From Amphibalanus amphitrite (lineage: Eukaryota > Arthropoda > Thecostraca > Balanomorpha > Balanidae), in assembly GCF_019059575.1 (NCBI RefSeq), contig NW_024881568.1, forward strand, positions 753,501 to 817,500: a stretch of DNA of 64,000 nt, read 5' to 3'. Of this stretch, positions 13,901-21,619 are shown piece after piece; within the stretch, counting starts at the first letter, position 1, and each line of letters begins with the position of its first letter. The notes below the pieces were generated by a model that searched no databases, was not told the origin of the DNA, and saw only the letters and a program-made list of their open reading frames with translations. Position numbers and translations under genes: made by a program.

Positions 13901-16900
13901 CGTTGCAAGCGGCATCATGCGAGCGGTAGTGCGGGAAGTTTTGGATCAAAGTCCAGAGATCGCAAAAGCAGTGCTCCCGTACGCTGACGACCTGCTCGTC
14001 AACGAGACGCTCATCTCTGCTGAGCGGGTGGCCGAACATTTTGCCGCATACGGGCTCTCGTGTAAGCCGCCGGAACGGGTAGCGGATGAGGCCGGAGCCC
14101 GGATGCTGGGGCTCCGAGTGAGACGGCAGTCTGGCGGTGACGGCACACTGAGATGGTCTCGAGACAGCGTGACACCAGCTGAGCCACCCGGGGTGCTGAC
14201 CAGGCGGTCAATCTTCGCCTGGGCGGGTCAGCTAACCTCACACGTGCCCGTCGCCGGGTGGCTGCGGCCGGCCGCCGCCTGGCTGAAAAGGGCGGCGAAC
14301 AAGGTCACCAAAGATTGGGACTCACCGATCACTGACGATGACCTGCGCAAACAAGTCAGTGATGTGGCCCGGCGGCTGGCAGAGTGTGACCCGGCACGAG
14401 GACAGTGGTGCGTCTCAGGAGACTCGGTGACGGTGTGGACTGATGCCAGCTCCATCGCCCGCGGCGTAGTGCTAAGTGACCCCACCACGGGTGAGGTTAT
14501 CGAAGACGCCGCGTGGCTCCGATCTGACAGTGACTCAGACATGCACATAAACCTATCGGAGCTGGATGCCGCGCTGAACGGTATGAATATGGCGGTGGCG
14601 TGGGGATTCAAGCGTGTGATCCTCCGCACAGACTCTGTCACTGTTCAGCGCTGGCTGACCGACGCTCTGACAGGCCGTGCCCGACTGAGAACGAAGGCAC
14701 AGTCGGAAATGCTGGTTCGGCGGCGGGTGGCCGTTTTCAAGCAGCTGTCCAGCGAGTACGACCTCGTCGTGACAGTGGAGCTCGTGCCGTCGGCTGCCAA
14801 CCGTGCAGACGAACTCACGAGAGTACCAAAAGAGTGGATCAGAACCGGAAGCGAGCAGGCGACAGGTGTGGTGGCGGCCGTCAGGACAGCTCGACCGGAG
14901 GACATAATGGCGGTGCATGAAAGTGTGGGACACCAGGGAGTGCGGCGGACGTGGTGGTATGCGCGCCGAGAGCTGGGAAAGAGCGTGACGAAGTCGGCCG
15001 TTCGTCAGATCGTTAGATCGTGCCAGGTGTGTGCGTCGATCGACCCAGCCCCGTCGCGCTGGAAGCATGGTGCCTTGGCGGTCGAGCGCAACTGGGAGCG
15101 GCTGGCAATGGACGTAACCCATTTCCGCGGAAAACACTATCTCACCGTGATTGACTGTGGGCCGTCGCGATACGCCATGTGGCGTGAGATCCGCCGCTCT
15201 GACGGGAGCGAGATCGTCAGACAACTCGAGGCTCTGTTTTTGGAGCGAGGAGCACCGGCCGAGCTTCTAATGGATAATGCGACCGAATTCAAGGGTCGCG
15301 AGCTGAAGGCGTTCGCGGTGCGGTGGGACGTCGAGCTGAGGTATCGCGCGGCCTATGAACCTGGTGGGAATGGCATCATCGAGCGCCACCACCGCACCAT
15401 CAAAGTGATGGCCGCCCGTCAGGGATGCACCGTACCAGAAGCCGTGCACCGCTATAATGTCACGCCTAAGGACGGACGTGATATTACCACGGCCCCGATA
15501 CATGGTGCCTACCGTCAGGCTGGCAGAGACTTGTGCGTGCAGTCACAGGGAAACACAGCTGCTCCTCCTCAGACGGCCGGCCAGCCTGGTGTGTATCAGC
15601 CCGGTGATGCGGTGTGGGTCCGAAAACGGGGCGATCGGTGCACCGCCGTGTCAAAGGAGGGCACTGTCACCAAAGTCGTATCCGCTCAGACGATTGAAGT
15701 GGATGGAGTCCCATGGCACATGCGGAACATTCGTCATCGTCTTGCCAACAACGGTGACGACGCAATGGCTGCTTCGACGGATGATGAGCAGGAAGAGGAG
15801 ATCGCCTGTCCGGTTCCGACCGCCCATGTGCCGGGACAGCTGGCCATTGAGGCGCCGGCGGCGGTGGAGCCGTCAGAGCTGACCCCAGCTGTCGCGCCGA
15901 CCGAGCAGACCGAGCCGGTCCCTCGAGCAGCAGCTGAGGCGGATGGCGGTGCCGGAACAGAGGAGCGGATCCATTCAGTGAAAGTTGTAAAAACAGAAAC
16001 TGAGGGATTGTCAAACGACCGTGTGAATGAAGGTAGAGCGCCAGCGGAAAGTGTAGATAATATCGATAGTTATAGTGACGTGCTAAGAAGGGGTTTGCGC
16101 TGCAGGCGTGCGCCGCAACTCTTCGGCGCTCCCATCCCCCATTAGTTAAATTGTAGTTAGATGTGTTCTTTAGGAACAGGGGGGAATGTGTCTCTCTGTT
16201 TGTTCACATAGTTTGTATTCTAGCCTTGTCGCGTAGGGTCGGCGTCGGGTCATAAGTGGTCATAAATGGAGGTCCATGTGCCACACATGTGCGCGGCAGC
16301 AGGGACTCGCCGGCCCGTATATCGGGCGGCCCGGCTGGACATTGGGAGACGGGCGGGCAGTGGAGAGCAGGGCGGGCGAGAGAGAGGACGGGTCGGTGTG
16401 CGCGTTGAGATGTCTGAAGGGTGAAGAAATACAGTCTACGATAGACGCAAAGTTTGAATGCCACAGCTGTCTAATCGTAGACAACACAATGTCGAACCTT
16501 AAACTGTAAGCCTGTATTGGCATTGTTTCTTTTATTTGGCTGTCGAACATTATTTATGGTTTGAAATATGATTTTATGTAAAATAATTGATATGAAAAAG
16601 CCGTCTCTTAAGTTATGACCCCATTTCACCACACGCAAGTGGCAGAAATGACAATGATCAGCTGACGCATTTTTCTTGGCCGAAGTCAGAGCGCGCGGCC
16701 CGACACCGCACCACAAAGTATGAGCAGAAGCCGCGCCCAAAGCCAGGGCCCCGGTAACGTGAGGTAGCCGAGTCGGGGCAGCGTGCGCTGACCCAAGCCG
16801 GGGCCGCAGCTTTGGGCGCGGTCTACCGCATCCCCGCGGGCAGCCCCGGGCTATCACATGACACCGGGAGGACGCGCGGCCCCGGCTTGGGTCAGCGCAC

Positions 16901-19900
16901 GCTGCCCCGACTCGGCTACCTCACGTTACCGGGGCCCTGGCTTTGGGCGCGGTCTACCGCACCACCTAACAGGCGTGTTCGAAACCGCAGGAGATGATGA
17001 TGAACGGGTTTATCGAAACTTGATTGGATGAGCATGTCGGTAATAGCGATTTCAGTGTGTGCATTTATTGTTCATAGTGGTGTGAAATGTGGTTGGGGTA
17101 CGACCGACAACCCGTCGGGGCGAATTTCGCACTGGGGTACTCAAAATTTGAAGAATTTAAGACGTTTCCTCCATGAGTTTTGAAGGTATGGATAAGTTCT
17201 AAAAATCCGGTTCTCCTTATCTGGGCCATTAACTCCATACGGTCCAGGAAAGCTGGCACACTACCTTTAAATGTAACGGAATATCCCAGTATGAGCGGCC
17301 CGGCACGACCCGGCCCTACCCGACCCGGCCCGGCCTGTACCACTTTTGTGAGGCTGATAAATTCAGCAACCGCTGGGCCGATTGACCCGTGGTCTTTTTT
17401 GTTGGGTAGCCAAATCTCTTCTACCCCGTAATTGACTACTTTTGATGCATCTAGGTTACCATCGTGGCACGTGGCACCGCACGTGAAAAGTCATGGGTGT
17501 TCAAGCTGTTTTTTGCAGAAGTGGCGATTTTGAGTGGCATATATCCCGGCAACCGCTTGTGCAATGGCATGCGGTAATTTTTGTTGAGGTGAGTTACATC
17601 CACCGAACACTGAACCCTCTATCAAACACCGAATACTCTCGATGCATATGGGTCACCCCCACTGCAGGTGCAAAACGCAAAAAGAAGAGGTGTTAAATTT
17701 GTTCCCATTTCAATAACTCGGTAATTACTGGGGGTGATTTCGCTGACACTTGGCATGCAGGTAGGCACCCACCACCAGGCAATACATTCCTATGTGCCAC
17801 GGTTGAGGTGCTACTGCACGTGCGACATGCAGGGGTCGCTTCTAGATCTTGGGAGCGGCTGGGCCGATTGCGCTGAAATTCGGTACCTACTCGATTGGGA
17901 TTTGGAGACTGGTTAGTAGGGTGCCGTGCAAAACTCAGATTGGCCTCGTTTGCACGTGCGCACGTGCAGTGTGCCGCTTCCAGATCTCGAGAACGGCTGG
18001 GAGGATTGCACCCAAATTTTGTGCACCGCTAGTGACCGGTTAGTAGGGTGCCGTGCACAAGCCAATTGCAAGTACCTACCCGATCCCACCTCCGCACGTG
18101 CAGGGCTCACTGTCCCGCTCGTTCGTTCTTCCTCAAAGGCGCTTTACTGGTAAAATACCGTTGAGAATTTAGGTGGGTATTTTAAATGAAAGAAAACAAG
18201 CGAATAAAGCCTCCGTGAGGATAAACGAAAGCAAGTTTTGTCCCCTTGCTGTAAGAGACTGCAAGCTTTGTCCCTTCTTTATCAGTCGTTTGCCATCCTG
18301 CAGGTATAAAAAATATTGCAAATTAATGTCATGCAACGATATCACAATAAAAGTTGTTTAGCACTTTACCTGGATTCAATGACAATTTGTTTGTTCGTTT
18401 GCTTCCGGGCACATTCAATACCATCTGCATTATCACGCTAACGCGACAGATGTGCGTTTTGGTCATCCAATGGCAGCAGCCGGCAGTTTCGCTAGGCATT
18501 CACTTTCAACTGTGTTGTTTGAACTATACATTCGTAAAAGAACCCTTTGTGTGTAATCGGTAAAAGCAGCGAACAGATGGTTATTCGAAGAGATTGTTGC
18601 TTCATTCTGTTTGAGTCAATGTCACTGAGCTTATGTCAGCTGGAGTGTTGAGACGGAACAGCGAGAGTCACTTTGGTAAGTTCAAACAGGCAATTGATGA
18701 AACTTATATTGCGTCCATTTAACGTTCGCTTTACGTTACATATGCAGGAACAGAACAGTGGTAATTGTGAGCACTACCATTCCTAATTGTTTTACGCTCT
18801 TTTATCTGACCCGCATGAAAACCAAGGATTATGTTTGCTCCTGCCTTTTCATGCTTTATGTTTGTTTGTGACAAATAAGACACTTCTGCTGCACATGAGC
18901 CATGCTGATAGGTACTAAGCTCACCGCTTTTGGGAGTTCATCCTGCATGATTTTGTGATCTGTTTCCATCTGACACCGCAATGACATTGGTCATAGATAA
19001 ACCCTCCTTCAGTAGAACGAGCAAGTGGACCGGCGAATCCCGAATGCATTGTCGTTCATACCGAGATTTGCAAATGCTAATGGATCAGAAGTACAACACA
19101 TGCAGAATGAAACGAAATTATCCGGACATCTTTCTTTCTGTTTTGAATTTCAAATAAAAACAACACAATCTGGCATTTATCTCTTTACGTTCGTTCTGAC
19201 GGATCTGGGCGCAGTACCCATCCACTGCAGAGCAGCCCAATACGTACGGACGCTTGGAGGTGCCACGCTCGCAGACGGAGCTCGGTCGGCGCTGCTTTTT
19301 CAGTCGTGCAGTTAAAACATGGAACGAGCCGTCTTTACATGTGCGAGACCCAATGACAACGTTTAAATTGCGACATAATTGCCACAGCCTTGTCTTACGT
19401 ACTTGCATAAGCTGCTTAAGTGTTCTTACACGGTGAAGAATTCGAATGAAACTAACTACATGGAATCCCATGCTCACCAGGGGTCCATCAGGCAGCTATT
19501 TCAGATAACTCACCTCCCAATGGAATCAGCTCAGGCCCAGTGTAATTTCCACTTTCCATCATTGAAAGAAAACGAAATTAGCCTGCGCAGAATAGAAAAT
19601 AGCATACAAAAGTACAAAAAATAATAAATCAGAGGCTGAACTGTGAAGGGTTCAGGGTGGTTGGCTTGATACAAATTACAAATTGTAATTGAAAATGATT
19701 CTGAAATCAGTTGTCTGAGCTGATGGACAAAGTGATGCAGTCCATGGGCGTCACTGCACTGGTTGGGTATTGGGGGGCGCGACCGTCAACCACGGGTCAT
19801 TATGACCGTATAAGCCGTGTCTCAGCGGTGACCGACGATTTGCTCTACATCGGCACCGTTCCGCGGCATATTAGCGCGATCGCACGCCGCCTGTAGCGCA

Positions 19901-20310
19901 ATAGTATTTACCTCTGCTGTCGGTGGCGATTCAAATCCTGGCAAGGCGGCACCGGCTGAAGACGAACGAAATACGAAAAATACTTACGCGAAGTCGGTTG
20001 AAGCCCAATATTATAGCATAAAACAGACCACTCTCCGGGACGGAGGAATAGCACCTCGCATTAATTGGCGGGAGATAGCTGATGCATGGTGCTGGTGGAG
20101 CTTAGGTAGCTTGACTACACATAGATACACGGCCGATTCCGCCGTCGCCGCCGACGCCGACAACGGCGAATCCTGCAACGACATCGACGGCCGACGAATT
20201 CCCACACTCACCTTGACGTCACCGAAGTCGATCATCTTCTCCACGCCGAGTTTTTTGGCCGCCTCGCTTCCAGCGGCAAGGTGGAACGGCGCCTTCATCC
20301 CGCCCAGCAT
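1876..20310 (-). CDS. Awh: Arrowhead-type LIM-homeobox transcription factor (spliced gene, whole model)
   Basis: This is a DNA-binding nuclear transcription factor with two LIM zinc-finger domains and a homeodomain. Proposed exons in transcript order are 20310-20212, 5597-5416, 5143-4926, 3819-3586, 3242-3138 and 1937-1876. All have GT donors and AG acceptors, and the phases chain correctly (0, 2, 1, 1, 1). The lengths sum to 900 bp, or 299 aa plus a stop, close to the roughly 275 aa I recall for Drosophila Awh. LIM1 covers about residues 39-91, LIM2 about 100-155 and the homeodomain about 180-239. The homeodomain matches the Awh/Lhx6/8 group (for example [28 protein letters not shown]) rather than apterous, islet or Lim1/3. 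The four middle exons are secure. The first exon (14.6 kb upstream) and the last exon are inferred from splice signals and phase. In flies Awh acts in imaginal histoblast and sensory development; a similar role here is inference. Confidence 0.82.
2079..3022. mobile_element. TTAA-flanked non-autonomous element, family A copy 1
   Basis: The element is bounded by TTAA on both sides. Its ends read TTAACCCTCGCCC on the left and the reverse complement on the right (GGGCGAGGGTTAA). Just inside each end is a hairpin whose arms are a G run and a C run around TTGGTGC. The interior is non-coding, rich in AGGTCA/TGACCT, and includes a palindromic GGCGGCGCTGCGCGCCGCC. A TTAA duplication with CCCT-type termini is typical of piggyBac-like transposons. 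No transposase is present. It sits in the proposed last intron of the LIM-homeobox gene and gives the empty-site reference for the copy at 45422. Confidence 0.75.
3138..3242 (-). CDS. Awh: Exon after the homeodomain
   Basis: This 105-bp exon has acceptor GTCGGCAG and donor GTAAGC. It is open only in the phase the homeodomain exon requires: the two other acceptors nearby hit stops. It encodes a proline-rich segment ([20 protein letters not shown], then [11 protein letters not shown]). The stretch F-V-S-H and the aromatic/serine motif resemble the region just after the homeodomain in insect Awh, as I recall it. It ends in phase 1. Confidence 0.7.
3586..3819 (-). CDS. Awh: Homeodomain exon
   Basis: This 234-bp exon lies between acceptor CCGCAG and donor GTAAGG. 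It encodes a basic linker ([11 protein letters not shown]) and a full 60-residue homeodomain: [20 protein letters not shown] in helix 1, [10 protein letters not shown] in helix 2 and [17 protein letters not shown] in recognition helix 3. The WFQN core with Q50 and N51 is intact, so sequence-specific DNA binding is expected. It ends in phase 1 (AAA G). Confidence 0.95.
3820..4925. other. Intron between the LIM2 and homeodomain exons
   Basis: This is a 1.1-kb intron. From about 4480 to 4830 it is CpG-dense and holds long chance open frames on both strands without recognisable domains. No repeat family was identified. Confidence 0.5.
4926..5143 (-). CDS. Awh: LIM2 domain exon
   Basis: This 218-bp exon starts after CGGCAG and ends before GTAGGC. 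It encodes the second LIM domain: [18 protein letters not shown], then [20 protein letters not shown] and RVLCKAHY. The runs [10 protein letters not shown]-like and [16 protein letters not shown]-like are diagnostic of Awh/Lhx6/8 as I recall the family. The tail (LDGGGTSND) forms the linker to the homeodomain. It ends in phase 1 and joins the homeodomain exon as GAC GAG AGC. Confidence 0.92.
5416..5597 (-). CDS. Awh: LIM1 domain exon
   Basis: The acceptor (CCCCCAG) and donor (GTGAGT) are both strong. The 182-bp exon encodes a complete LIM domain with zinc ligands C-x2-C, H-x2-C, C-x2-C, then C-x2-D ([20 protein letters not shown]). The motif [10 protein letters not shown] followed by SWHVACLRC is typical of the first LIM domain of Awh/Lhx6/8 proteins. 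It ends in phase 2 (ATC AA), matched by the next exon. LIM1 is a protein-binding zinc finger that in this family contacts cofactors such as Chip/Ldb. Confidence 0.9.
5598..6773. other. Intronic CpG-rich block, no gene seen
   Basis: This is the 3' part of the proposed first intron. From 5890 to 6460 it is GC- and CpG-rich, with overlapping open frames in several phases and no homology that I recognise. It could hold an alternative first exon or promoter, but no such signal decides it. Confidence 0.35.
6774..7849 (+). mobile_element. TTAA-flanked element T, copy 1
   Basis: The element is flanked by TTAA at 6774-6777 and 7846-7849. Terminal repeats read AGGTAGAGTGCCA on the left and GGTAGTGTGCCA (reverse complement) on the right. 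In the middle is a perfect 76-bp inverted repeat (7089-7164 with 7235-7310) around a 70-bp spacer. No protein is encoded. The TTAA target points to a piggyBac- or Sola3-like transposase, but the AGGTAG end is not the usual CCYT of piggyBac, so the superfamily is uncertain. A second, inverted copy lies at 11641. Confidence 0.75.
7089..7310. repeat. Perfect 76-bp inverted repeat inside element T copy 1
   Basis: Bases 7089-7164 are the exact reverse complement of 7235-7310 (starting CCGCGCCCAAAGCCAGGGCC). The 70-bp loop carries a further partial copy, GGTAGACCGCGCCCAAAGC. The arms are very GC-rich and would form a stable hairpin in single-stranded DNA or RNA. Confidence 0.9.
7850..9416. other. 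Intronic spacer with a CpG-rich part
   Basis: From 7850 to 8280 the DNA is AT-rich and featureless. From 8280 to 9170 it is CpG-dense and contains the minisatellite at 8619-8820. An ATG at 9155 on the minus strand opens 18 codons to a GTGATA donor in phase 0 and could be an alternative first exon for the LIM-homeobox gene; the support is weak. Confidence 0.35.
8619..8820. repeat. 51-bp minisatellite, about four units
   Basis: The unit contains GCCGAGGCCCGGAGAGGTGG followed by a G run and GGACGGATCGGTGTCCT. About four units follow one another, with a long poly-G expansion in the third. Open frames rich in proline on the minus strand are a product of the repeat. Confidence 0.85.
9417..11480. 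mobile_element. TTAA-type non-autonomous element, family F
   Basis: The ends match in inverted orientation: AACCCGCGCCCCGCTGGG on the left and, on the right, CCCAGCGGGGCGCGGGTTAA. Each end carries a subterminal hairpin with a G run, CCAGAATCTG or GCAGAATCTG, and a C run. The interior is non-coding, AT-rich, with several TGACCTGACC blocks. The left TTAA is degenerate. Another TTAA element (10055-10981) is inserted inside it. It lies in the proposed first intron of the LIM-homeobox gene. Confidence 0.65.
10055..10981. mobile_element. TTAA-flanked element, family G, nested in family F
   Basis: The element has TTAA at both edges, termini TTAACCCGCGAGTTGCTGGG and CCCAGCAACTGCCGGGTTAA, and a subterminal hairpin with G and C arms around GCGTTAAACGC at each end. 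The interior is non-coding with TGACCTGACC blocks. It belongs to the same architectural group as families A, B, C and F. Confidence 0.75.
11915..12193 (+). repeat. Left LTR
   Basis: This is a 279-bp terminal repeat beginning TGTGTCTCTCTG and ending TTTGAATGCCACA. It is matched by the copy at 16187-16465 with one visible difference, and preceded by GCTGT (11910-11914). Confidence 0.92.
12230..13006 (+). CDS. gag: Retrotransposon gag-like frame
   Basis: The frame starts at the first ATG after the left LTR and spans about 258 codons. The capsid-like N-terminal part is followed by an alanine-rich low-complexity stretch (GC-rich triplet repeat) and then a CCHC zinc knuckle ([14 protein letters not shown]) for nucleic-acid binding. 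It overlaps the pol frame in a different phase. Ty3/gypsy elements commonly express pol by programmed frameshifting across such an overlap. Confidence 0.85.
   Translation: MPSVEEETSDAAGRAVMEVTPAFDARTIPEFDGTGNVVEWLEQAALLCELRSVSLMAVLPTRLRGGAFAVWSRMPAATRHQLPSVKAKLLRAFAMDPFTAQAEMARRRLHPGETADVYLAALQQLAELMGGLPERAIAITFVNGLPEAAQAAVRDGLGDEFTLEYVLDRARAVLSRTAVTAAPPAAAAAAAGAAAAAAAASGPSRDISRSSRRPAPIRCWICGRPGHIARMCPNGCGGGAASAPAPPPPSTEPAAERR
13007..16145 (+). CDS. pol: Retrotransposon pol-like frame (RT, RNase H, integrase)
   Basis: This is one long frame overlapping the end of gag (open from at least 12657). In order it holds a probable protease region, reverse transcriptase ([20 protein letters not shown], then LPYADDLLV), RNase H (VWTDASS) and integrase. 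The integrase has an HHCC zinc finger (HESVGHQG to CQVC) and a DDE-type core ([21 protein letters not shown]), ahead of an acidic C-terminal tail. The order RT-RNase H-integrase places it in Ty3/gypsy rather than copia. Confidence 0.88.
16187..16465 (+). repeat. Right LTR
   Basis: This is the 279-bp partner of the repeat at 11915-12193. It is preceded by a purine tract and followed by the target duplication GCTGT (16466-16470). Confidence 0.92.
17271..18960. other. Intronic spacer with degenerate tandem motifs
   Basis: Just after element T is a short GC repeat (17296-17336, CGGCCC-rich). From 17340 to 18130 a weak repeat of roughly 130-180 bp recurs. Examples are AGATCTTGGGAGCGGCTGGG near 17840 and AGATCTCGAGAACGGCTGGG near 17975, both followed by GTTAGTAGGGTGCCGTGCA. 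No protein or RNA gene was seen. The rest is AT-rich and without recognised features. Confidence 0.4.
19240..19640 (+). pseudogene. Non-LTR retrotransposon 3' remnant (C-terminal end of RT ORF)
   Basis: The frame at 19254-19436 reads [20 protein letters not shown], then [18 protein letters not shown]. This fits the usual carboxyl end of CR1/Jockey-clade reverse-transcriptase ORFs (VPR.RT..GRR.F...A...WN.LP..IR....FK). The rest of the ORF is missing and no catalytic domain is present. An A-rich end follows near 19615-19630. It is a dead-on-arrival 5'-truncated LINE copy lying in the proposed first intron of the LIM-homeobox gene. Confidence 0.55.
19641..20211. other. Intronic sequence next to the candidate first exon
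   Basis: This carries the donor side of the proposed 14.6-kb intron. No repeat family or gene was recognised. CpG density rises toward 20120. Confidence 0.4.
20212..20310 (-). CDS. Awh: Candidate first coding exon of the LIM-homeobox gene
   Basis: An ATG at 20310 opens 33 codons ([20 protein letters not shown], then [13 protein letters not shown]) and ends exactly at a GTGAGT donor in phase 0. That is the phase needed by the LIM1 exon at 5597. It lies at the edge of a CpG-rich block, as a first exon often does. The exon itself looks real. Its link to Awh is inferred from strand, phase and the total length, and it could instead start another minus-strand gene. Confidence 0.5.
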
Positions 20311-20560
20311 GCTGCACCGGCTGCACGCTCGTCACTCTGTCGACCAGCAGGGTCCCGCGGCACGCGCTCGCTCTCACGGTCACTGCCGGCCCGACGCGCC
20401 CTCAGCGCGGCGGCGGCGGCAGCGACCGCCCGCCGACCGGCCCCCGCGCGCTGATTGGTCCGCGCCCGGCCGTGGGCGGGGCGAGGGGCGTGAATGGTCG
20501 TTCCCATGGCAATGAAGTGTCGAAATGACAGGTAACACACGCGCCACGATGGATCACCGC
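20311..20560 (-). promoter_or_regulatory. CpG-rich block upstream of the candidate first exon
   Basis: The DNA upstream of the ATG at 20310 is strongly GC- and CpG-rich for about 250 bp and lacks a TATA box. It is a plausible 5' UTR and promoter of the LIM-homeobox gene. The only evidence is position and base composition. Confidence 0.3.
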
Positions 20561-20969
20561 CCAATGACGAATGATGTATATCAATGGAGGCGGAATAACA
20601 AATACCCAGATACCGGGCGGTTTTTGCGCCTCAATGCCGCGGCGCTGGCTTTGTGACGGCGTTTTGCTGACCGCGCTGGGGCTATCGAATAGGAGGGGAT
20701 GTTTATTCGAGAGGTGGATTGAATGGGCGGATATGTTTCTGTAAGCGAGCCGCGGTCTGGGGAGGGCCGATGTGAAGTGTTGGTCCAGGCTGACACGGAG
20801 GTGTATCTATGAAAGGTGCAGAGGTGATATGTATTTTGCATGGGACCACCAAGTCAGGTCACTGGACGGCAGAAACCGTTGATCTTAATTCTTACCAGTA
20901 GTTTCAGCAGCCAACGATCTACGCTCCTAATTTACAGCACCAGCACTCAGCAGAGATATTGCAAAAAAA

Positions 20970-21497
20970 ATGAAAAGAAATAGTTTGAACAGCAAAAATA
21001 GATATAAACAATTAAAGGAAGGCAACCTCATTAAGAAAAGTCACGCGAGTAAAGACATACTGGTCAAGTTGTTCCGTACATATTGTACAGGTTTTTACGG
21101 TTGTGAGCTAAAGCTATGGGACACTGGGAGAGATACGAAGGCTTTCCACGAGTTGTGCGTGGCTTATCACTCATGTTTAAAAAAGTTACTAAGGTTGCCA
21201 ACATCATTCAGGAATCATCCACTATGCCAATTGCCATGCTAACAGATTATTGACGTGTCAAATGTAGCAAGTGAACAACTCTTATTCTATAGACGACTGA
21301 CATCGAGTGAAAATACGATTATCAAAACCGTGCTTGATAGTGACGTTTGTCAGAATGGAACACTGGTCAGAGTTCATCGTGGGGTTCGGCGTGAATATGG
21401 GCTGATGGATCTTGATTTGCCCTCTGCTAGCCAGGCGAGCATCGTTAACATATTCACTGCTCATTTAAAGCGTGTTGTATTGAGACGAGACCTATAG
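20970..21497 (+). pseudogene. Non-LTR retrotransposon remnant (RT C-terminal region)
   Basis: A single reading frame, broken by one in-frame TAA at 21240-21242, reads KLFRTYCTGFYGCELKLWD, then CLKKLLRLPTSFRNHPLCQL, and continues after the stop with SNVASEQLLFYRRL. The pattern LFKTYC..FYGCELW...LRRL..LP..TH is the region after the RT domain in many LINE ORF2 proteins. The catalytic part is absent. It is a 5'-truncated, decayed LINE copy. Confidence 0.65.
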
Positions 21498-21619
21498 ATT
21501 AGCGAATGACCAGCGAACGATCGGAAGCCGAACAACGTAAACATTTATGGTACTACGGAATGTGGTTGTCTGCTGGTGAGTGTATGGTGGATGTAGGATG
21601 TAATGTACTTGTGACTGTG

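Larger units (their letters stand above)
11915..16465 (+). mobile_element. Ty3/gypsy-like LTR retrotransposon, young, looks whole
   Basis: Two 279-bp direct LTRs (TGTG...CACA) bound a gag frame with a CCHC zinc knuckle and a long pol frame. The pol frame holds reverse transcriptase, RNase H and integrase in the Ty3/gypsy order. A purine tract (GGAACAGGGGGGAA) lies just before the right LTR, and a 5-bp target duplication, GCTGT, flanks the element. The two LTRs differ at only one site that I could find, so the insertion is recent. It looks whole. It lies in element T copy 2, in sense opposite to the LIM-homeobox gene. The exact gypsy clade and the primer tRNA are not determined. Confidence 0.9.
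11641..17270 (-). mobile_element. TTAA-flanked element T, copy 2, split by an LTR retrotransposon
   Basis: This is an inverted copy of the element at 6774-7849, with TTAA at 11641-11644 and 17267-17270 and ends AGGTAGTGTGCCA. Without the 4551-bp insert and its 5-bp duplication it is about 1.07 kb, like copy 1. It keeps the same perfect GC-rich inverted repeat (about 16733-16960). Copy 1 reads straight through the insertion point (ATCAGCTGTCTAATCG), giving an intact empty site. Confidence 0.85.

Noticed and set aside
12556-15224. Antisense frames across the LTR retrotransposon
   Set aside because: Shadows of the gag and pol frames in GC-rich coding sequence.
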